Assembly (NCBI GenBank): GCA_963828075.1
Contig: CAWHDH010000017.1
Span: forward strand, 930,001-994,000
Source: JACCYI01 sp963828075
GTDB taxonomy: Bacteria > Actinomycetota > Thermoleophilia > Solirubrobacterales > Solirubrobacteraceae
Reading direction: 5' to 3'
DNA length: 64,000 bases
This document shows, piece by piece, positions 61,257 to 64,000 of this stretch. The translations under genes and the position numbers were made by a program. Numbering within the stretch: position 1 is the first letter of the stretch; each line of letters opens with the position of its first letter. The notes under the pieces are model-generated. The model was not told where the DNA came from, did not search any database, and saw only the letters and a program-made list of their open reading frames with translations.

Positions 61257-61868
61257 TTAGAGGAGGCCGACGCGCTTCGGCGGCCAGTAGGTGGCGAAGG
61301 CGCCGCCGATGATCCAGTCTCTGGGGACGGGTCCCCAGAAGCGGCTGTCGTCTGAAGAGCCACGATTGTCGCCCATCATGAAGTAGTGCCCGGCGGGAAT
61401 CGTCACGGTGCCCGAAAAGGTGCATCCATCGCCGCCGCCGCACGGCTCGGTGAACGTCTCCTCCTGGCGCTTGCCGTTCAGGATCACATGGCCTCGGTCG
61501 ATCGAGATCTTGTCGCCCGGGCCCGCCACGACGCGCTTGATGAAGTTGACGTCCGCCTTGCGCGCCGTCGGCTTGGTGCAGACCTCGTTCTCGGGCTTGG
61601 GTGCCCCGCACATGTCCTGCGACTGCTCCGCGCCGGTCGGAGGATGGAAGACGAGGATGTCGCCGACCTGGGGGTCGCCGAAGCGGTCACCGATCCGGTT
61701 GACCAGCACGCGCTGGCCGACCGACAGGGTCGGGACCATCGACGGGCTCGGGATCCGGTACGGCTTGACCAGGAACGCCTGGATGCCCAGCGCGAGCCCG
61801 AGCGCCACGGCGACGATGAGCACGAGCTCGAGCAGCGAGCCGCCCGGACTCGATCCCTTGCTCTCCAC
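61257..61868 (-). CDS. lepB: Type I signal peptidase
   Basis: The 203-residue membrane enzyme removes signal peptides from exported proteins. One N-terminal helix (LLELVLIVAVALGLALGIQAF) precedes the catalytic Ser in PSPSMVPTL, the Lys in FIKRVVAGPGD and the MGDNRGSSDDSR box. GTG 61868 lies four bases after the rplS stop. It is part of the rplS-lepB-rnhB cluster and would process the many exported giants in this window. Confidence 0.96.
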   Translation of the reverse strand: MESKGSSPGGSLLELVLIVAVALGLALGIQAFLVKPYRIPSPSMVPTLSVGQRVLVNRIGDRFGDPQVGDILVFHPPTGAEQSQDMCGAPKPENEVCTKPTARKADVNFIKRVVAGPGDKISIDRGHVILNGKRQEETFTEPCGGGDGCTFSGTVTIPAGHYFMMGDNRGSSDDSRFWGPVPRDWIIGGAFATYWPPKRVGLL

Positions 61869-61872
61869 GAGG

Positions 61873-62376
61873 CTAGGTGTCGGTGTCGGAGGACGCCGCG
61901 GCACCCTCGGCGGGCGCGTCGAGTGCCGCCTGGTCGACTGCGTCGCCGGGGACCTCCGGGTCGGCGGCGGCAGCGGCGTCGGTCTCGACGGCGTCGTGGA
62001 GCAGACCCGCCTCCACGACTTCCTCCGGACCGGTGTAGCGGCGCTCGCGCACGCGGGCGCGCTTGCCGACCCGGCCGCGCAGGTAGTAGAGCTTCGCGCG
62101 GCGGACGTCGCCGCGGGCCGAGACCTCGATGCGCTCGATCTTCGGCGAGTGCACGGGGAACGTGCGCTCGACGCCGACGCCGAAGGACTGCTTGCGGACC
62201 GTGAAGGTCTCGCGCACACCTTCGCCCTGGCGCTTGATCACGACGCCCTCGAAGACCTGCGTCCGGCGGCGCGTGCCCTCGACGACCTGGAAGTGGACCT
62301 TCACGCGGTCACCGGCGGCGAAGCGCGGGACCCGGCGCAACTGCGCGCGTTCGAGTGAGTCGATGACGGTGCTCAT
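61873..62376 (-). CDS. rplS: 50S ribosomal protein L19, with acidic C-terminal extension
   Basis: The first about 112 residues are a standard L19 (FAAGDRVKVHFQVVEGTRRR, RETFTVRKQSFGVGVERTFP, VRRAKLYYLRGRVGKRARVRE). An Ala/Asp/Glu-rich extension of about 55 residues follows, found in several actinobacteria and probably disordered. ATG 62376 lies in a region with a U-rich terminator-like hairpin immediately upstream, suggesting attenuation between trmD and rplS. There is no strong ribosome binding site. Confidence 0.97.
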   Translation of the reverse strand: MSTVIDSLERAQLRRVPRFAAGDRVKVHFQVVEGTRRRTQVFEGVVIKRQGEGVRETFTVRKQSFGVGVERTFPVHSPKIERIEVSARGDVRRAKLYYLRGRVGKRARVRERRYTGPEEVVEAGLLHDAVETDAAAAADPEVPGDAVDQAALDAPAEGAAASSDTDT

Positions 62377-62383
62377 GGCGAAG

Positions 62384-62413
62384 AAAAACCGCAGAGCCGA
62401 GGGGCTTCCGCGG
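62384..62413 (-). terminator. Terminator/attenuator hairpin with U-run before rplS
   Basis: Read on the minus strand, a GGAAGCC/GGCTCT stem flanked by CCGC/GCGG (62413-62389) is followed at once by five U residues (62388-62384). It lies in the 45-base gap between trmD and rplS, eight bases from the rplS ATG. It would end transcription before rplS unless opened. Autogenous L19 leaders are known in Firmicutes; a similar control here is inference. Confidence 0.55.
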
Positions 62414-62421
62414 GGCGCCGC

Positions 62422-63102
62422 CTATGGTAGCGGACGTCCTCGCGCGCGGGCCTGCTCCAGACGCCACCGCCGGATCTCCTCGTGATGGCCCGACAGCAGC
62501 ACGTCCGGGACGCGCCAGCCGCGCCACTCCGCCGGCCGCGTGTAGTGCGGATATTCGGGCAGTCCTTCCAGCGCCTCGGAGAACGACTCCTCCACCGCGG
62601 AGTCCGCGTGGCCGAGCGTCCCGGGGAGCTTGCGCAGCACGGCGTCGGCGACCACCATCGCGGCGAGCTCGCCGCCGGCGATGACGTAGCGCCCGATCGA
62701 CAGGCGGTCGGTGCAGAAGTGCTCGACGATCCGCTCGTCGAAGCCCTCGTAGCGCCCGCACAGCAGCGTGAGCGCCGGCTCGGCGGCCAGCTCTGAGACC
62801 CAGGCGTCGTCGAGCTCACGGCCGCCCGGGGTCAGCGCGATCACCCGCCGGCGCTCGCGCAGCTCGACCGGGTCGCAGCCGTAGTGCTCGCGCAGCGCCG
62901 CCTCCATGACGTCGACCCGCAGGACCATGCCCGCACCCCCGCCGAACGGCGTGTCGTCGACCGAGCGGCCCGACAGCGTCGAGCTCTCGCGGGGGTCGAC
63001 GCAGTGCAGCTCGTGCCCCGCCTCCAGGGCGTTGCGGACGTGGCGCTGGGTGCGGAACCAGTCGAACCAGGGCGGGAACAGGGTGAAGACGTCGATCTCC
63101 AC
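62422..63102 (-). CDS. trmD: tRNA (guanine-N1)-methyltransferase
   Basis: The 226-residue enzyme methylates G37 of tRNAs using S-adenosylmethionine. The knotted SPOUT motifs are plain: LLCGRYEGFDERI and IGRYVIAGGELAAMV, with the catalytic Asp after them in the expected place and DTPFGGGAGMV at the N-terminus. Length is standard. GTG 63102 lies one base after the rimM stop. Confidence 0.97.
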   Translation of the reverse strand: MEIDVFTLFPPWFDWFRTQRHVRNALEAGHELHCVDPRESSTLSGRSVDDTPFGGGAGMVLRVDVMEAALREHYGCDPVELRERRRVIALTPGGRELDDAWVSELAAEPALTLLCGRYEGFDERIVEHFCTDRLSIGRYVIAGGELAAMVVADAVLRKLPGTLGHADSAVEESFSEALEGLPEYPHYTRPAEWRGWRVPDVLLSGHHEEIRRWRLEQARARGRPLP

Positions 63103-63103
63103 G

Positions 63104-63676
63104 TCAGGCCTCCCCGAGGAACCCGAGGTCGACCTCGATGCGCCGCGCCGCGACGTCGATCGAGCGCACCGCGTCGCCCACCAGCGGGATCAGCCGGTCG
63201 CCGACCTCGAGCGCCTCGCACGACGGCAGCGGCACCAGCCGCGCGACGAGCCCGACCTCGCGGTCGCCATCGACGACCAGGCAGCCCTCGAGCTCGTGCG
63301 CCCAGTACTCGCCCTGGCCGAGCGCCGGCAGCTCGGCGTTCGCGACGAGCAGCGGCTCCCCCCGCAGCGCCTCGGCCTCCTCGCGCGTGGCGGATCCGTC
63401 GAGCCGCAGGATGGGCTTGGCCGCGGTGCCGGACCGGCGGACGATCTCGCGCTCGCGCCCGGCGACGGTCAGCGCGCGGCCCACCTCCAGCAGGGCCGGC
63501 AGCGGGCGCGTGACGTAGAACGAGCCGTCGAGGCCGTGCGGCCGGCCGACGCGCCCGGCGTCAGTCGACGATGTCGACGAGGACTCGCTGCTTCTCACGG
63601 ACGGCGGCCGCCTTGATGACGGCGCGGAGCGCCTGGGCGGTGCGTCCTCCTCGCCCGATGACCTTGCCGTAGTCAT
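63104..63676 (-). CDS. rimM: Ribosome maturation factor RimM
   Basis: RimM assists 30S subunit assembly at the S19 region. The conserved domain begins near residue 40: DAGRVGRPHGLDGSFYVTRP, and the PRC-barrel part ends HELEGCLVVDGDREVGLV. Homologues start just before AGRVG, right at the khpA stop (TGA 63563-63561), but no ATG, GTG or TTG lies there in frame. The first available start is ATG 63676, which would add about 38 low-complexity residues encoded in another frame of khpA. The real initiation is therefore uncertain, perhaps a noncanonical codon with reinitiation after khpA. Confidence 0.88.
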   Translation of the reverse strand: MTTARSSGEEDAPPRRSAPSSRRPPSVRSSESSSTSSTDAGRVGRPHGLDGSFYVTRPLPALLEVGRALTVAGREREIVRRSGTAAKPILRLDGSATREEAEALRGEPLLVANAELPALGQGEYWAHELEGCLVVDGDREVGLVARLVPLPSCEALEVGDRLIPLVGDAVRSIDVAARRIEVDLGFLGEA

Positions 63677-63794
63677 CCTCGCCCACCGACAGCTCGAGCA
63701 CGATGGTGCCGTCGTCCTCCTCGAGCTCCTCGACCTTGACCTTGTCGGGCTCGTCGACGATCGCCCGCGCCAGGTACTCGAGGAGGTCGCGCAC
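63561..63794 (-). CDS. khpA: RNA-binding protein KhpA (KH domain)
   Basis: The 77-residue single-KH protein binds RNA and works with KhpB in several Gram-positive bacteria. The KH loop is DYGKVIGRGGRTAQALRAV, matching the GxxG motif (GRGG). Its GTG 63794 follows the rpsP stop with no gap. Gene order rpsP-khpA-rimM-trmD is conserved. Its 3' region overlaps the possible long rimM start. Confidence 0.96.
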   Translation of the reverse strand: MRDLLEYLARAIVDEPDKVKVEELEEDDGTIVLELSVGEDDYGKVIGRGGRTAQALRAVIKAAAVREKQRVLVDIVD

Positions 63795-64000
63795 CTAGCT
63801 GATGCCCTGGGTCTTGAGCAGCTTGCGCACGGCGTCGGACGGCTGGGCGCCGCGCTCGAGCCAGAAGCGCGCGCGCTCCTCGTTGATGACGATCGTCGAG
63901 GGCTCGGTCTGGGCGTTGTAGCGGCCCACGGTCTCGATCGAGCGACCGTCGCGGGGCGAGCGCGAGTCGGCGATGACGACGCGCCACACCGGATCCTTCT
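63795..64000 (-). CDS. rpsP: 30S ribosomal protein S16, 3' part (start outside window)
   Basis: The visible codons encode KDPVWRVVIADSRSPRDGRS and onward to a TAG at 63797-63795. In S16 proteins the equivalent of VWRVVIADSRSPRDGR is about 15 residues from the start, so GTG 63989 is an internal Val and the true start lies beyond base 64000. The rest (GYN-like ETVGRYNAQT, RARFWLERGAQPSDAVRKLL) matches the family. Confidence 0.95.
   Translation of the reverse strand, partial: KDPVWRVVIADSRSPRDGRSIETVGRYNAQTEPSTIVINEERARFWLERGAQPSDAVRKLLKTQGIS

Noticed and set aside
1..64000. tRNA, rRNA or complete insertion sequence
   Set aside because: Intergenic gaps were scanned for T-arm-like GGTTCGAATCC motifs, rRNA blocks and transposase signatures; none was seen by eye.

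Overview
The window is a 64 kb piece of a high-GC actinobacterial chromosome. Three things point to Actinomycetota: strong G/C bias at third codon positions, the gene order rpsP-khpA-rimM-trmD-rplS-lepB-rnhB ... yraN-comM-dprA ... xerD-whiG-type sigma, and very large secreted proteins. The mix (teneurin-like RHS protein, EF-G paralogue, many Arg-rich secreted C-termini) resembles Thermoleophilia/Solirubrobacterales; that class call is inference. No rRNA, tRNA, CRISPR array, prophage or complete insertion sequence was seen.

Layout. 1-573 is the end of a CHAT-domain protein, followed by an intergenic hairpin repeat. 846-6647 (minus) holds a small acidic protein, a secreted subtilase, a frameshifted cupin gene coupled to a DedA protein and a flippase-like membrane protein, and a secreted M1 aminopeptidase. 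6705-15636 is the most interesting block: a PucR-type regulator, then a tightly overlapping four-gene operon (Leu/Phe/Val dehydrogenase-like enzyme, acyl-CoA ligase, 2-hydroxyacid dehydrogenase, PHA synthase), faced by an FAD-linked 2-hydroxyacid oxidase and an alpha/beta hydrolase. Together these could turn amino acids into a stored poly(2-hydroxyalkanoate) and recover it. 15638-19184 holds a HAD phosphatase, a TPR-GGDEF protein, an acetyltransferase and a DUF1697 protein. 19189-30716 (minus) is an 11.5 kb pair of secreted giants: an RHS/NHL teneurin-like protein coupled by a stop/start overlap to a beta-helix repeat protein.

30833-33970 looks like an electrophile/quinone-stress regulon: YceI, a MarR regulator, a ring-cleaving dioxygenase and a carboxylesterase, with the same promoter/operator architecture in front of yceI and of the dioxygenase. 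33953-34164 is a repeat element built from imperfect hairpins of the same family as the one at 661-717. 34179-43026 holds an ACT-domain protein, a Gfo/Idh/MocA protein with an odd N-terminal half, a secreted GH92 glycosidase with a perfect palindromic operator upstream, a nuclease lipoprotein and small conserved proteins.

43161-64000 (almost all minus) is housekeeping: EF-G-like GTPase, WhiG/FliA-type sigma, Xer recombinase, L,D-transpeptidase, a lipid-linked acyltransferase/epimerase/phosphatase cluster, ilvD, thiD, dprA, comM, yraN, a secreted repeat protein, an aldo/keto reductase, rnhB, lepB, rplS, trmD, rimM, khpA and the 3' part of rpsP. Several of these genes lack an ATG/GTG/TTG codon where their conserved N-terminus should start; the sigma gene appears to use CTG behind a strong ribosome binding site.
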